Source: JAUWCL01 sp964599375 (GTDB lineage Bacteria > Krumholzibacteriota > Krumholzibacteriia > Krumholzibacteriales > Krumholzibacteriaceae). From it: a stretch of 64,000 nt of DNA. Location: positions 12,858 through 76,857 of the forward strand of contig CAZREW010000016.1 of assembly GCA_964599375.1 (NCBI GenBank), in the 5' to 3' direction. Every line of letters begins with the position of its first letter. Position 1 is the first letter of the stretch. Below are positions 1 to 10,200 of the stretch, in pieces. The notes below the pieces were generated by a model. The model had not been told where the DNA came from, made no database searches, and was given only the letters and a program-made list of their open reading frames with translations. The position numbers and the translations under genes are program-made.

Positions 1-1551
1 CGACAGCAGGAGCACGCACCCGGCCAGCGCCTGTCTTTCCATCAGATCCATGTAATCGATCGCATCTTCGCGCCCGGCAGGTGCGAACCGGCTTGAGAAG
101 ACTATGAATATCGCTGACCCGGGCGCTTCAAACTCATGCACTGCGATTCCCGACGCTGGATCATTTTCGAATCCGGCATGATCGGCGCGGCCGGCGAGGA
201 AGTAGGCCGCGTATCCGTATATTTCCCAGTTTGCCGGCAGCACGGCGCACCGGTGCGCTTCTCCATGTAGGCCCTCAGTGAAGGAGCTGAGCCGGTCCCA
301 CATGGCGTGGTATCTCTCTATCCTGTCCCCGGCCCGTGAATGCCAGTAGAAGAATGTGCCGTGTGGTTCCTTAATCCCCATCGGATGGGCTGCGTTGTAC
401 GTCCTGTAGAGGATCTCTGGCACTCCGAGGTTCAGGATTACTGTGCAGGCGGTGATCACGATGATGGCCCGCCTGCTTCGTCCCCGCAGGATGAGCACCG
501 CGATGATATAGACGATGGCCGGAACGGCGGCGAAATAGTGCCTGAGGATCGGGATCGGCCAGAGGACCCACATGAACACGACCGGCAAAGCCCATAGAAG
601 CGCCGGGACGATCATCCCAGCCGGCTGCCGGACACGGTCCGCGTGCCTCCTGCCCACCAGGGATCTCAGGATCCCCCATACCGCGAGCAGCACGGACGCG
701 GTTCCCATCGACATCACCGCCCAGGGGATCGTCTTGAGCAATCCTCGCGGTGACACCGACCCGAAAAGGCCTGAGGAGAATCTCCTGAGGAACGAGGACG
801 GCCCTTCGGGACCGTCCTCTGAGACCGCGCGTAAGGTCAGTAAAAAAGCAAGGATAGACAGGGCCGTGATAAGCGATGCGAGGGAGATATTCCGCTTCGG
901 GCGTTTCGAGAATGCGGCCGCGGCGATAAGCGCCGGAGCGGTGAGCAGCACCTCGTTTCTCATGACCGTCGCGGCAGCCGCAAGTACAGTCACGATTACA
1001 AGGGCGAAGATCCCGCCGGGGGTCGACGAGATACGGTCGAAGAGAAGGATCGCCCCGGCGAGAAGAGCGAGAGCCGGCACGACCGGATGAAAATATGTGC
1101 CCGTTTCCCAGAAGACGGGCGTCAACATCATCATCAACGAGCCGCAGGCGGCGACAGCAAGGCCGGAACTTCTGCGCAGGAGCAAATAGAAAAGGGGAGT
1201 CAGAAGGGACCAGCTCATTACGCCGAACGTATTGAGAAAGAAAATCGTATCTCCCGGCGATCTGACAAAAACGGGCTGAAGCAACCTGAAAAGGAAATAG
1301 ATGCCGGGATTGAGGAATCTCCCGTAAAGCATGCATGCGGACATGGGTTCGCCCGCCACCATTCTCGCCATGCCGGCCGCCATGACGACCGAATCCGGCT
1401 CGCTCATCCCGCCCCGGTAGACGAAGAGAAATCCCGACAGCAACGCGGCCGCCAGAAGGGATATCAGCACTGGGATGTCGACCCGGTCCAGTTGACTGAA
1501 TCTCGTTTCAGTGATAGTACGTGATCTGATATTCTTCAGTTTTCCTGTCAC
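1..1551 (-). CDS. Polytopic membrane protein, glycosyltransferase-39-like (partial, runs off the left edge)
   Basis: The - strand frame is open from a GTG at 1551 to the left edge, at least 517 codons, with no stop in any row I read. An in-frame TGA lies just upstream of the GTG, so the start is this GTG or a later codon. The translation starts VTGKLKNIRS and has repeated hydrophobic segments, for example around residues 24-38, 95-125 and 140-190, separated by basic loops. That topology resembles GT39/ArnT-like lipid-linked sugar transferases or related polytopic enzymes, but I see no diagnostic motif, so the family is inference. The start lies 18 bp beyond the stop of the TPR membrane protein upstream, so the two are probably co-transcribed from the promoter at 3481-3509. 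A competing 321-codon frame over 371-1336 is an out-of-frame shadow. Confidence 0.75.
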   Translation of the reverse strand, partial: MTGKLKNIRSRTITETRFSQLDRVDIPVLISLLAAALLSGFLFVYRGGMSEPDSVVMAAGMARMVAGEPMSACMLYGRFLNPGIYFLFRLLQPVFVRSPGDTIFFLNTFGVMSWSLLTPLFYLLLRRSSGLAVAACGSLMMMLTPVFWETGTYFHPVVPALALLAGAILLFDRISSTPGGIFALVIVTVLAAAATVMRNEVLLTAPALIAAAAFSKRPKRNISLASLITALSILAFLLTLRAVSEDGPEGPSSFLRRFSSGLFGSVSPRGLLKTIPWAVMSMGTASVLLAVWGILRSLVGRRHADRVRQPAGMIVPALLWALPVVFMWVLWPIPILRHYFAAVPAIVYIIAVLILRGRSRRAIIVITACTVILNLGVPEILYRTYNAAHPMGIKEPHGTFFYWHSRAGDRIERYHAMWDRLSSFTEGLHGEAHRCAVLPANWEIYGYAAYFLAGRADHAGFENDPASGIAVHEFEAPGSAIFIVFSSRFAPAGREDAIDYMDLMERQALAGCVLLLS

Positions 1552-1568
1552 GGTGCCTGATCATACCA

Positions 1569-3467
1569 TTATTGGCTTGAAGAGGGAGAGTCAGCCAGTG
1601 TCTCGCGCATCTGCCTGAGTTCCTGGTCGTCGGGAGAAATCCTCAAACCTTCCCTGACCCACTTTTTCGCTTCTTCCCCATCCCCGCGGAAAAAGGCGGA
1701 CGTCGCGAGTATTTTACATGCTGTCACTTTATCCTCCGGATTCCCCGAAGAAAAGGCGTCCAGGGCTAGCCTTGAGGCTTCGTCGTACTGGCCGAGTTTC
1801 TGAAGCGTGAAGGCGTACTCGATAGCGAGCCTTGGATAGCGGGGATTCATCGCGTAAGCTCTCGCGAAGATCCTGGCGGCCTGCTCGTACTGTCCCCGCA
1901 TCATCAGCGTCCTCGCGTAGTTGATCATCGAGGTGTCGCGATCAGGATCGATCCGATAAGCCCTGGCGAAAGCCTCGGCCGCCTTGTCCTGTTCCCCGGC
2001 GTTCATGTAATACGTCCCTAGATACGTGTAGACGGATCCACGGTTTGCTTCCACAAGACTTCTGTTCGAGATCAGAAAGAATGCGGCCGCGACCGCAGCT
2101 GCCATGTATATCACCGTTCCGTATCGCCTGCGGGAGATCTCTCCGGCCGCACGGTTCAGCAGCAGGGCGGCGAGAATGATCACGACCGGTACGACAGGCA
2201 GACGGTACCTCGTGTTCACGTAGAACAGCATGACGGAGAGATGGGCGGCACCGAGAAAGAGGCATACGATGCTGATGTCCGTCCTGCCTTGAATGAGGAC
2301 GATGAGGCCTATGATACCCAGAGACGCGATGATGGAGTAGGGAAGAAATGGAAATCGGAAGATCGGTACAGAGTCTTCAAAAAAGAGGACCTCCGGCATG
2401 TCGTGCACTTCGGTCTTATTCCAGAAGAGCAGGACTTTCCTCGCGAGAAGGGCGATCCATCCCACGGGATCCCCGGCTATGCCATGCAGGGCCTTCTCCA
2501 TGTAGTAATCCGATGCCTCGCCGTCGGTCATTCCGTGTCCGGTCTCCTTCTCGGCCAGAACGCGTGAATCCTCGATCAGCCCGCGCATAGCGCCGCGCAT
2601 ACCCTCGGGGGGGCTGTATACGCCCTCGGTGCCAGGCCTGTTGCCGATGTAGAAATTGATCCCGCCGTGAGTCGTCACCGGGACGAACTTCCCTGTTTCT
2701 CTGAAATTATAGACCGTGGGCGGAAGGAGGAGCAGGGCTGCTCCGGCTGCGAAGCCGATAAGCGGCGCAGTCCACTTCGACTCCCGCCTGTTTCTGAGGA
2801 TGATCCAGACCGGGATCCCTGCCACGAGGAGCAAGAAGAGGTTCGGCCTCCCGAGCGCCCCCGTGCCGCATATCAGGCCGAGTATGAACGAGGCTGTCCA
2901 CACGGGGATATTTATAAAGGCTATACGCAGAGTCCCGGTGCCACTGAGTTTTCTGTCCAGTGCCAGTGCCAGGGTAAACGATGCGGTGAGCAGGAATATC
3001 TCGAGGGTCGAACCGAGCAGCATACCTTCGTAGAGAAAGAACTGCGGGTAGACCGCCGCAATGGCCATCGCGGTCAGGCCGAGGTTCCTGCCCGATATCT
3101 CCTTCATGCGGGAATCATCCCCAAGCATCCTGCCCGCTGTATATATGAGCGCCAGAGTGGCAAGGCCGAGGACCGACTGGATGATCCTCACGGCGAGCAG
3201 CGTCTTGCCGAAGACCCCCAGGACCGCGACGAGAAAGAGAGGATAGAGAGGATTGAACGTCAGACCTCCGGCAGGAATCCCTTTTCCGCTCAGGACGCCT
3301 GCCGCCAGATCCCAGTAGAACTGAGAATCTATTGACAGCTCGCTGGCCAGGCGTGACCCGGAAAGCTGGATCAGCCAGACGGCACGGATCGCTATTGCCG
3401 CGACGATTACCACGACGAAAAGCATCCGGTGTCTGTCGAACCTGTTCTTGTGCCTCTCAAGTCTCAT
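1569..3467 (-). CDS. Membrane glycosyltransferase-39-like protein with C-terminal TPR repeats
   Basis: 632 residues. Residues 1-450 hold about ten hydrophobic segments; the first is near residues 15-35, and a large periplasmic-type loop sits near 255-330. This matches the ArnT/PMT-like GT-C architecture. Residues 465-630 are tetratricopeptide repeats with the typical spacing of A, Y, G and P residues (AGEQDKAAEAFARAYRIDP and its relatives). The combination of a GT-C membrane core with a TPR tail is common in FCB and deltaproteobacterial genomes, with sugar transfer to proteins or lipids as the usual guess. The acceptor cannot be read from sequence. A consensus-like promoter lies only 14 bp upstream of the first ATG. 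An alternative start at Met15 (3425) is possible, because neither ATG has a clear ribosome binding site. Confidence 0.8.
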   Translation of the reverse strand: MRLERHKNRFDRHRMLFVVVIVAAIAIRAVWLIQLSGSRLASELSIDSQFYWDLAAGVLSGKGIPAGGLTFNPLYPLFLVAVLGVFGKTLLAVRIIQSVLGLATLALIYTAGRMLGDDSRMKEISGRNLGLTAMAIAAVYPQFFLYEGMLLGSTLEIFLLTASFTLALALDRKLSGTGTLRIAFINIPVWTASFILGLICGTGALGRPNLFLLLVAGIPVWIILRNRRESKWTAPLIGFAAGAALLLLPPTVYNFRETGKFVPVTTHGGINFYIGNRPGTEGVYSPPEGMRGAMRGLIEDSRVLAEKETGHGMTDGEASDYYMEKALHGIAGDPVGWIALLARKVLLFWNKTEVHDMPEVLFFEDSVPIFRFPFLPYSIIASLGIIGLIVLIQGRTDISIVCLFLGAAHLSVMLFYVNTRYRLPVVPVVIILAALLLNRAAGEISRRRYGTVIYMAAAVAAAFFLISNRSLVEANRGSVYTYLGTYYMNAGEQDKAAEAFARAYRIDPDRDTSMINYARTLMMRGQYEQAARIFARAYAMNPRYPRLAIEYAFTLQKLGQYDEASRLALDAFSSGNPEDKVTACKILATSAFFRGDGEEAKKWVREGLRISPDDQELRQMRETLADSPSSSQ

Positions 3468-3480
3468 ATTCTACTGGTCG

Positions 3481-3509
3481 ATTCTATTGAAACACGGCTT
3501 CTCTGTCAA
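3481..3509 (-). promoter_or_regulatory. Sigma70-type promoter for the TPR membrane protein
   Basis: Read on the - strand: TTGACA (3509-3504), a 17 bp spacer, then TAGAAT (3486-3481). The predicted transcription start near 3474 leaves only about seven bases before the ATG at 3467. Confidence 0.7.
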
Positions 3510-3634
3510 TCGGTCTCCAGGATGACTCCGGACATCGAATCCGATAGTGACTGGAAGAGGGTGATTATCCCCTACCTTCCCGAGCAAGCAGGTGGTATCA
3601 TACAGCCTGCCGCGATAAACGGAGGCGGGCGGAC

Positions 3635-4075
3635 ATGGAAATAAGGAGATTCAGGGAACAGGACAGGAAGGCTGTGATCTCGCTGTGGCGGGAGTGCGGC
3701 CTTCTCGTGCCCTGGAATCACCCCGATCTCGACATCGACAGGAAGCTTGCCTTACAGGGTGAACTCTTTCTCGTGGGGGTCGTCGACGGCCGAGTCGTCG
3801 CGACGGCGATGGGAGGATACGAGGGGCACAGGGGATGGATCAACTATCTCGCCGTGGACCCGGGCATGAGGATGCGTGGACTGGGCCGGATGATGATGGA
3901 AAGGATAGAAGAAGAGCTTCGCGCCATGGGCTGCCCCAAGATCAACCTCCAGGTAAGGGAGAGCAACCTCGAAGTCATACGGTTTTACGAGAAGCTGGGT
4001 TACAGCAGCGACCATGTCATAGGTTTCGGCAAGAAGCTCCTCGATGATCCGGAGTACGATGCCGACCGACTGTAA
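3635..4075 (+). CDS. GNAT-family N-acetyltransferase, YpeA-like
   Basis: 146 residues, full length for a single GNAT domain. The N-terminus (MEIRRFREQD, then LWRECGLLVPWNHPDLDI) and the central VVATAMGGYEGHRGWINYLAV stretch follow the E. coli YpeA pattern closely. The acetyl-CoA pyrophosphate loop is visible as RMRGLGRMM near residues 77-85, and the C-terminal FYEKLGY motif is present. YpeA-type enzymes transfer acetyl from acetyl-CoA to an amine; the physiological acceptor is unknown. GGAGGCGGGCGGAC precedes the ATG. The next ORF follows immediately, so it may be co-transcribed with the Omp85 protein. Confidence 0.88.
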   Translation: MEIRRFREQDRKAVISLWRECGLLVPWNHPDLDIDRKLALQGELFLVGVVDGRVVATAMGGYEGHRGWINYLAVDPGMRMRGLGRMMMERIEEELRAMGCPKINLQVRESNLEVIRFYEKLGYSSDHVIGFGKKLLDDPEYDADRL

Positions 4076-4177
4076 TTGACAATGAGGCCCCGGCTCGCGA
4101 TGCTCCTTACGGGCAGGTATCTCAAGCAGGCGCTCCAGCAGGAAAGACAGGGGATATCCCGTGAAGAAAGGGATCTC

Positions 4178-5479
4178 TTGAGGCAATCGATAGTCACGAT
4201 CCTCCCTGTGATTCTGCTTATGCTGTGTGATTCATCGGCGGCGGCCGCCCAGGAAGAAGACTCCCATGTCTATGGCCGGATAGTGGCAGAGATCAGGGTT
4301 ATCGGGCTCAAGACGACAAAGGTCGACATCGTCGAACGTGAGCTGAAAACCAGGGTCGGCGAACCCTTCACCAGGGAAAACGAGCAGAAGGACTACGAGA
4401 GCCTCGACAGGCTCCAGATCTTCAGCGAGATAAAGATATATCCCGCTCTCGGCGATGCCGGACTCGTCGTCTTCATAGAGGTCAAGGAGACATTCCCCTA
4501 TCTTCCCGTGATCAGTCTCGATATAAGCGATGAGAACGGTCTCTCGGCCGGAGGCGGCCTCAAGTCGGTCAATCTGCTCGGCAGGGCGCTTTATTTCTCC
4601 GGCCAGGCAAGGTTCGGAGGCGAGACCGCCGTGGAGATCGAACTTCGCAATCCATGGGTGGCAGGTAACCACATCGGGTATGCCACGGAGTACTATTACC
4701 GGAACAGAGACAACGTGATACACGGGTTCTTCGAGACGGCGAACGAGGTGTACCTGCTCGTGAGGGGCTACGTGAGAGAGAACGGCAGGCTCGGAGTCCA
4801 GGTGTTCTATCAGGGGATCCAGAGCGACACCGACGGCAGGACACTTAGCCCGGGCAATATCGATCATGTCATATACGGGAGCCTGGTCGCGGGATACGAC
4901 AGCCGTGACCTGGCTACCAATCCTCACGAGGGATGGTGGTCGAGCGTCGACATAGTCAGGTCGGGGCTGTTCGGGACCGACAGCGATTTCTGGCAGGGCA
5001 ACTTCGACCTAAGGAGGTTCCAGCCCCTCGCCAGCGGCCAGACTCTAGGGCTGTTCTCGCTCTACACCGCTACGACCGGAACGGTGGGGATCGAGGTGGC
5101 GCCCTGGCAGACGTTCGGAATAGGGGGGAGCAACACGATCAGGGGTTATGATATCGGGGCGAAGGGCGGTAAGAACCAGTTTATAAATACTATAGAGTAC
5201 CGGTGGAACTTTGTTCAACCGAGGCCTTTCTCCGTGTCAGGGATAACGGCTTCCCTTGGCCTGCAGCTCGCGTTCTTCACCGACTTCGGCTCGGCGTGGA
5301 ACACTAGGGAGGAGTTCAGACGGAATTTCATCTGGGGTGGAGGGACCGGGCTGCGGCTTATCGTCCCATATGTCGGGCTTGTGCGCTTGGACCTCGGTTT
5401 CGGGCAAGACGATCCATGGATCGTCTTTCATATAGGCACAGGCGAGAAATCGATGCGGCAGAGGGAGAGGGTCAGGTAG
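4178..5479 (+). CDS. Short Omp85/BamA-family outer-membrane protein with a single POTRA-like domain
   Basis: About 433 residues from TTG 4178. I chose that start because AAGAAAGGG sits just upstream and the product then begins with a clean signal peptide (MRQSIVTILPVILLML, cleavage after ...SSAAAA). The frame is open back to 4076, so an ATG at 4082 is possible but would bury the signal sequence. After the signal, VYGRIVAEIRVIGLKTTKVDIVERELKTR is a POTRA-type beta-alpha-alpha-beta-beta domain over about 80 residues. The rest is D15/surface-antigen barrel, including IGGSNTIRGYDIG, the position of the conserved VRGF/Y loop motif. The family inserts or secretes proteins at the outer membrane. One POTRA instead of BamA's five suggests a specialised assembly or secretion factor, not BamA itself. 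Confidence 0.85.
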   Translation: MRQSIVTILPVILLMLCDSSAAAAQEEDSHVYGRIVAEIRVIGLKTTKVDIVERELKTRVGEPFTRENEQKDYESLDRLQIFSEIKIYPALGDAGLVVFIEVKETFPYLPVISLDISDENGLSAGGGLKSVNLLGRALYFSGQARFGGETAVEIELRNPWVAGNHIGYATEYYYRNRDNVIHGFFETANEVYLLVRGYVRENGRLGVQVFYQGIQSDTDGRTLSPGNIDHVIYGSLVAGYDSRDLATNPHEGWWSSVDIVRSGLFGTDSDFWQGNFDLRRFQPLASGQTLGLFSLYTATTGTVGIEVAPWQTFGIGGSNTIRGYDIGAKGGKNQFINTIEYRWNFVQPRPFSVSGITASLGLQLAFFTDFGSAWNTREEFRRNFIWGGGTGLRLIVPYVGLVRLDLGFGQDDPWIVFHIGTGEKSMRQRERVR

Positions 5480-5503
5480 GAGGCTCTTTTACGAGCAGGC
5501 GGC

Positions 5504-6355
5504 TCATGGATCGCCTGGGGGCGCGGGCTTCAGCATGACCCAGAGGGGAACGTGGTCGCTCGCCTCCCCCTCCTCGAACTTTCCGGTGGAGATCACTTCG
5601 AATCCCTTCACGAATATATGATCGAGCTCCATCTTCCACAGTCCAGAGGGCAGGACCCTCGCCGTCCAGCCTGCTCCCGAGCTCGCTCTTTTAAAACCGG
5701 AGGAGACGAACGACTCCTCGATATCCTTAACGTTCCTTCCGAAAGGGGTGTTGAAATCCCCCGCAATGATTATGTGCGTGTACTCTTTCGAGACGGCTCT
5801 GACGAGCGAATCCGCCTGCTCGAGCCTCTTGTCATAGTTCATCAAGAAGGTCTCAGTATGGACGCTGAAGACCCTTATCCTGAGGCTTCCGGCGGTGACC
5901 GTCGCGCCCACCGCGATCCTCTTCTGGTCGTCGGTGGGTTTCGAGAACGGTAGGATGACCTTCCTGAAATCCCGGATCGGCCATCTCGACAGTATCGCGT
6001 TCCCGAAGTCCCTTCCGGTGGCTCTATGGACTGAAGCGGGATAGTAAACGTACTCGAGGTCAAGGCTGTCCGCGATGGCACGCACTCCTTCGCCGTCCAT
6101 CTCCTGGAGCATAATGATATCGGCGAACATGAGGCGGGGGACCGTCCTGAACTCTTTGATCGCCGTATCGATCTTTCTGCCGAATTTCACATTATACGAT
6201 ATGACCTTGATCGAGTCCGGAGTCGCTTTCAGGGTTGCGGGACCGGCGAAATTCCCGTCGGACCTCGGGCCATCAGGATCGGGATAGTTGCTGATCGAAC
6301 CGCATGAAAGAGCTGCAAGCACCAGCAGCATAATGTATACAGCAGATCTTTTCAT
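5504..6355 (-). CDS. Secreted lipoprotein of the endonuclease/exonuclease/phosphatase (EEP) family
   Basis: About 283 residues from ATG 6355 (MKRSAVYIML), which has GGAGACAGG upstream; an in-frame ATG six codons earlier (6373) is less likely. LVLAALSC is a lipobox, so the mature protein probably starts at that Cys and is lipid-anchored. EEP landmarks appear in order: VISYNVKFGR, MLQEMDGEG (metal-binding Glu), IIAGDFNTPFG, LDHIFVKG and ASDHVPLWV with the terminal catalytic His. The fold covers DNase I-like nucleases and sphingomyelin or inositol phosphatases, and the substrate cannot be assigned here. It is convergent with the Omp85 gene, leaving a 24 bp gap, and divergent from the next lipoprotein. 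Confidence 0.85.
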   Translation of the reverse strand: MKRSAVYIMLLVLAALSCGSISNYPDPDGPRSDGNFAGPATLKATPDSIKVISYNVKFGRKIDTAIKEFRTVPRLMFADIIMLQEMDGEGVRAIADSLDLEYVYYPASVHRATGRDFGNAILSRWPIRDFRKVILPFSKPTDDQKRIAVGATVTAGSLRIRVFSVHTETFLMNYDKRLEQADSLVRAVSKEYTHIIIAGDFNTPFGRNVKDIEESFVSSGFKRASSGAGWTARVLPSGLWKMELDHIFVKGFEVISTGKFEEGEASDHVPLWVMLKPAPPGDP

Positions 6356-6534
6356 AACGCCTGTCTCCGCCACCCGCCGGTAAAAGGAATCCTTGACATC
6401 CGGATTAATATACTAACAACTGGCCACAGACAATGATATTATACCGGCCTGTCGACGAGGACTGGTGTCCGGGGACATACTACGGCATACGAGGATCCGG
6501 TACTGACCGGGTCAGGTCCGCGGGAGGTGCGGAA

Positions 6535-7077
6535 ATGAAGAATTCGGCGATCATCACGCTCGGTATCGCGGCTCTGCTGGCGTCGGGCTGTTCCTCAGTA
6601 AACACCAGCTTCGATTACGACAACCATGCTGATTTCTCAAGATTGAAGACATTCGCCTGGATTCCGCATGAGGCCAGTACGGACGCCGCCGTACAGGCGG
6701 TACTGATGGATAACAGCCTCTTTGACCCGAGGCTCAAGAACGCTGTCAACGCCGACCTAGAGGCCAAGGGATATTCCATCACTACTGCTGATCCCGACTT
6801 TGTCATCGCCTATCACACGGGGGTGCAGGAGAAGGTCGATGTAACGAACTGGGGCTATACATACGGGCCTTACTGGGGGCCATATGGAGACTCGATGGAC
6901 GTGACACAGTACACCGAGGAGACTCTGATCCTCGATTTCATCGACTTCGAGACAAAAAACATCATCTGGAGAGGCACGGCCCTGGAGGCGCTGCCAGGGA
7001 CCAGAGATCCTGAAAAGGCCGATAAGGAGATACAGAAGACCGTCGACCAGTTGCTGGCGAAATTCCCGCCTCAGTGA
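6535..7077 (+). CDS. DUF4136-type lipoprotein
   Basis: 180 residues from ATG 6535, preceded by GGGAGGTGCGGAA; the open frame extends back to 6433 but lacks signal features there. MKNSAIITLGIAALLASGC is a lipoprotein signal with a lipobox ending at Cys19. The mature part starts SSVNTSFDYDNHADFSRLKTFAW, the pattern of the DUF4136 family, and continues through DPDFVIAYHTGV and a GYTYGPYWGPYG segment. The C-terminal NIIWRGTALEAL followed by a K-rich helix also fits. Function is unknown; family members are small periplasmic lipoproteins. A strong terminator follows, so it is probably monocistronic. Confidence 0.85.
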   Translation: MKNSAIITLGIAALLASGCSSVNTSFDYDNHADFSRLKTFAWIPHEASTDAAVQAVLMDNSLFDPRLKNAVNADLEAKGYSITTADPDFVIAYHTGVQEKVDVTNWGYTYGPYWGPYGDSMDVTQYTEETLILDFIDFETKNIIWRGTALEALPGTRDPEKADKEIQKTVDQLLAKFPPQ

Positions 7078-7107
7078 TCCTGGAATCCCGCAGTAAAGAC
7101 CATCATC

Positions 7108-7137
7108 GCCGCGCCGTTTTGAGGCGCGGCCTTTTTA
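7108..7137 (+). terminator. Rho-independent terminator after the DUF4136 lipoprotein
   Basis: Perfect 8 bp stem GCCGCGCC / GGCGCGGC (7108-7115 and 7123-7130) with a 7-base loop, followed by CTTTTTATTT. Confidence 0.88.
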
Positions 7138-7151
7138 TTTCCGGAATTCCC

Positions 7152-7179
7152 TTTACCGGAAGGAATCTTCGGCTATACT
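7152..7179 (+). promoter_or_regulatory. Putative promoter of the hybrid histidine kinase
   Basis: TTTACC (7152-7157), 16 bp spacer, TATACT (7174-7179), located between the upstream terminator and the ATG at 7260. Confidence 0.5.
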
Positions 7180-7259
7180 CATCAAGTCGGCCTGCCAGGT
7201 GAACATCTTCGACTTACAGCCGCCGGCGGAAGATCTCCTCTCTCTGACTGGAGTAGGCT

Positions 7260-10200
7260 ATGAAGGGGAAGATTTCACGGACCGATCTTCTCAAAAGGAT
7301 AAGGGCCCTCGACGGCGGGTCCGGAGATGCCGGTTCGACCTCGGCATGGCGCGACCTCTTCTTCGACCTTTCCATAGACATGCTCTGCGTCATAGGCATG
7401 GACGGCCGCTTTATACACGTCAGCCCGGCGTGGAAGAGGACTCTCGGCTGGGGCGAGAAGGAATTTCTCGACAAGGCGCCACTCGAACTGGTCCATCCCG
7501 ATGATCACGAAAGCACGGTCGCGATGCGGAAGAGACTGGCTGAAGGCGAGGAGATACTGGGATTCGAGAATCGCTACATGTGCAGCGACGGCTCATACCG
7601 GTGGATCGAATGGAACTCGTTTCCAGTTCGGGAGGCTGAGCTTGTATTCGCTGTCGCCAGGGATATAACGAGGGCGAAGAATATCGAACGGGAGCTACGC
7701 GAGAGCGAGACGAGGTACAGGCTGCTCTTCGAGCTTGCAAATGATGCGATCTTCCTGATGAAGGAAGACATGTTCGTCGACTGCAACTCGAGGACGCTGG
7801 AGATATTCGGATGCACCCGCGAACAGATCATCGGCCATCCTCCTTACGAGTTCTCTCCGCCCAGACAGCCTGACGGAAGGGACTCGAGGGAGAAGGCGCT
7901 GGAGAAGATAAAAGCCGCGATCGAGGGAAAATTCCAGATCTTCGAATGGCAACACATACGCGCGGACGGGACACCTTTCGACGCCGAGGTGAGTCTGAAC
8001 TGCCTGGGGCTCTCAGACGGCCTTTTCATCCAGGCGATAGTGAGGGATATCACAAAGCGCAAGAAAGCCGAGGAAGAGCTCGAAAGGATAAGATCGCTTC
8101 TGACCGCGGCGATCGAACAGAGCTCGGCGGGGATCCTGATCGCCGACGCCCCCGACGTCACGATAAGGGTGGCGAACCCAGCCGCGCTGGGTATCAGGGG
8201 AGACAGTACGGCCACTCTCACCGGCATACCGGCCGCGCTGCATCCGGTCAACTGGCAGGTGTTCCACCCTGACGGCTCGATGTTCGAGCCGGAGGACCTG
8301 CCGCTCTCAAGGGCTGTGATGAGAGGGGAAATCTCGCGGAACGTCGAGGCGATAATCAGGCGTCCGGACGGTGACGAAAGGTGGGTGCTCACCAACGCCG
8401 CGCCTGTGAGGAACTTGCGTGGCGAGGTAACTGCAGGCATCGTCATATTCACGGATATAACCGAGAGAAAGATCGTCGAACAGGCCCTGAAGGAGTCGGA
8501 GGAGAAGTTCAGGAATATCGTGGAGGCCTCCCCGATGGGGATGCATCTTTATCAGCTCGGAGAGGATGGGAATCTGGTATTCATCGGCGCCAATCCAGCG
8601 GCGGAAAGAATCCTAGGTGTCGATAACAACATCTTCAAGGGAAAGACGGTCGAGGAAGCCTTCCCTCCACTGGCAGGTTCAGAGATCCCTCGAAGATACA
8701 AGGACACGGCACGGACAGGCACTCCATGGCGGAGTGAGCAGATCGAGTACGATTTCGAAGGGATAAGAGGCGCGTTCGAGGTCTACGCTTTCCAGACCTC
8801 TCCAGGGAGGATGGCCGCGATGTTCCTCGATGTAACGGAGAGAAAGAGGACCGAGAAAGCCCTGAGGGAGAGCGAGAGCAGGTACCGGCGGATATTCGAG
8901 AACGTAAGGGAGATATACTTCGAGTCGACCATCGAGGGGGAGGTCATCGAGATCAGCCCGTCCGTGGAGGATATCCTCGGCGTAAAGAGAAAAGACGTCC
9001 TCGAGAGGAACGCGGCATTCATGAACGCGGACCCGGAAGCGAGAAAGAGATATGTAGAAATGCTGCGCAGCCAGGGTTCCGTCACCAACTATATAATCGA
9101 CATCGTCGACAACGTCGGGACCGTGCACCCGGTCTCGATCACCGCGACGCTCCTGCAGCTCGAGGGTGACACCCCTCCCAGGATCGTCGGCTCGATGCGC
9201 GATATCACAGAGAGCCGGAGACTTCAGGAGCAGCTCCAGCAGGCGCAGAAGATGGAAGCGGTCGGGACCCTGGCGGGCGGCATAGCACACGATTTCAACA
9301 ATATCCTGACCGCGATAATCGGGGGAACGGACCTAGTCCTGGGCATGATAAACAAGGACGATCCGGTCTACCCGACCATCAATGACATACATATGACCGG
9401 CATCAAGGCTTCGAGGCTTACAAGGCAGCTCCTGGCCTTCAGCAGGAAGCAGGTCTTCGAAGCGAAAGTCGTCGATGTCAACGGTGTCGTAGAAGAGCTC
9501 AAGCCGCTGCTCGAAAGGCTTCTGAGAGAGGATATCGAGCTGATCCTTCATCTTGACGCGGGCGAGAAAAAGATCAAGGCCGATCCGACGCAGCTCGAGA
9601 TGATGCTGATCAACCTCTCGATCAACGCTGTCGACGCGATGCCGGACGGCGGGAAGCTGATCATCGAGACCGGATCAGCCGTGCTCAAGGAAAGGCTCGT
9701 AAAGCCGCACTTCATACTCGAACCGGGAAGCTATGTACAGGTCTCGGTATCTGATACCGGCACCGGCATAGACGACAGCATCATCGACAAGATCTTCGAC
9801 CCGTTCTTCACGACGAAGGAGAGGGGGAAGGGGACGGGGCTCGGCCTGGCGGTTGTCTATGGGATCGTGAAGCAGCACGGCGGGTACATATACGTCTACA
9901 GCGAGCCGGGTGAAGGCACCAGCTTCAAACTCCTGTTCCCATCGACCGGCGAAGATTTCGTCAAGAAAGAGCCGGCGAGACCGGGCGACATGGCGGCCGG
10001 GGGCAGCGAGACAGTCCTTGTAGTCGAGGACGACAGGATCGTCCTGAACCTCGTAGAGAGGATACTGAAGGAGCGGGGGTACGACGTGCATTGCGCCTCG
10101 GACGGGGAGGAGGCGCTCGATGTGGCGAAGAAGATTCACGACAGGCTCGACCTGCTGGTTACTGATGTCGTGATGCCCGGGATGAACGGGATGGAGCTGT

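Noticed and set aside
371..1336. A 321-codon - strand frame rich in Arg and Pro
   Set aside because: It is out of frame with the hydrophobic reading frame of the partial membrane protein and has shadow-like composition.
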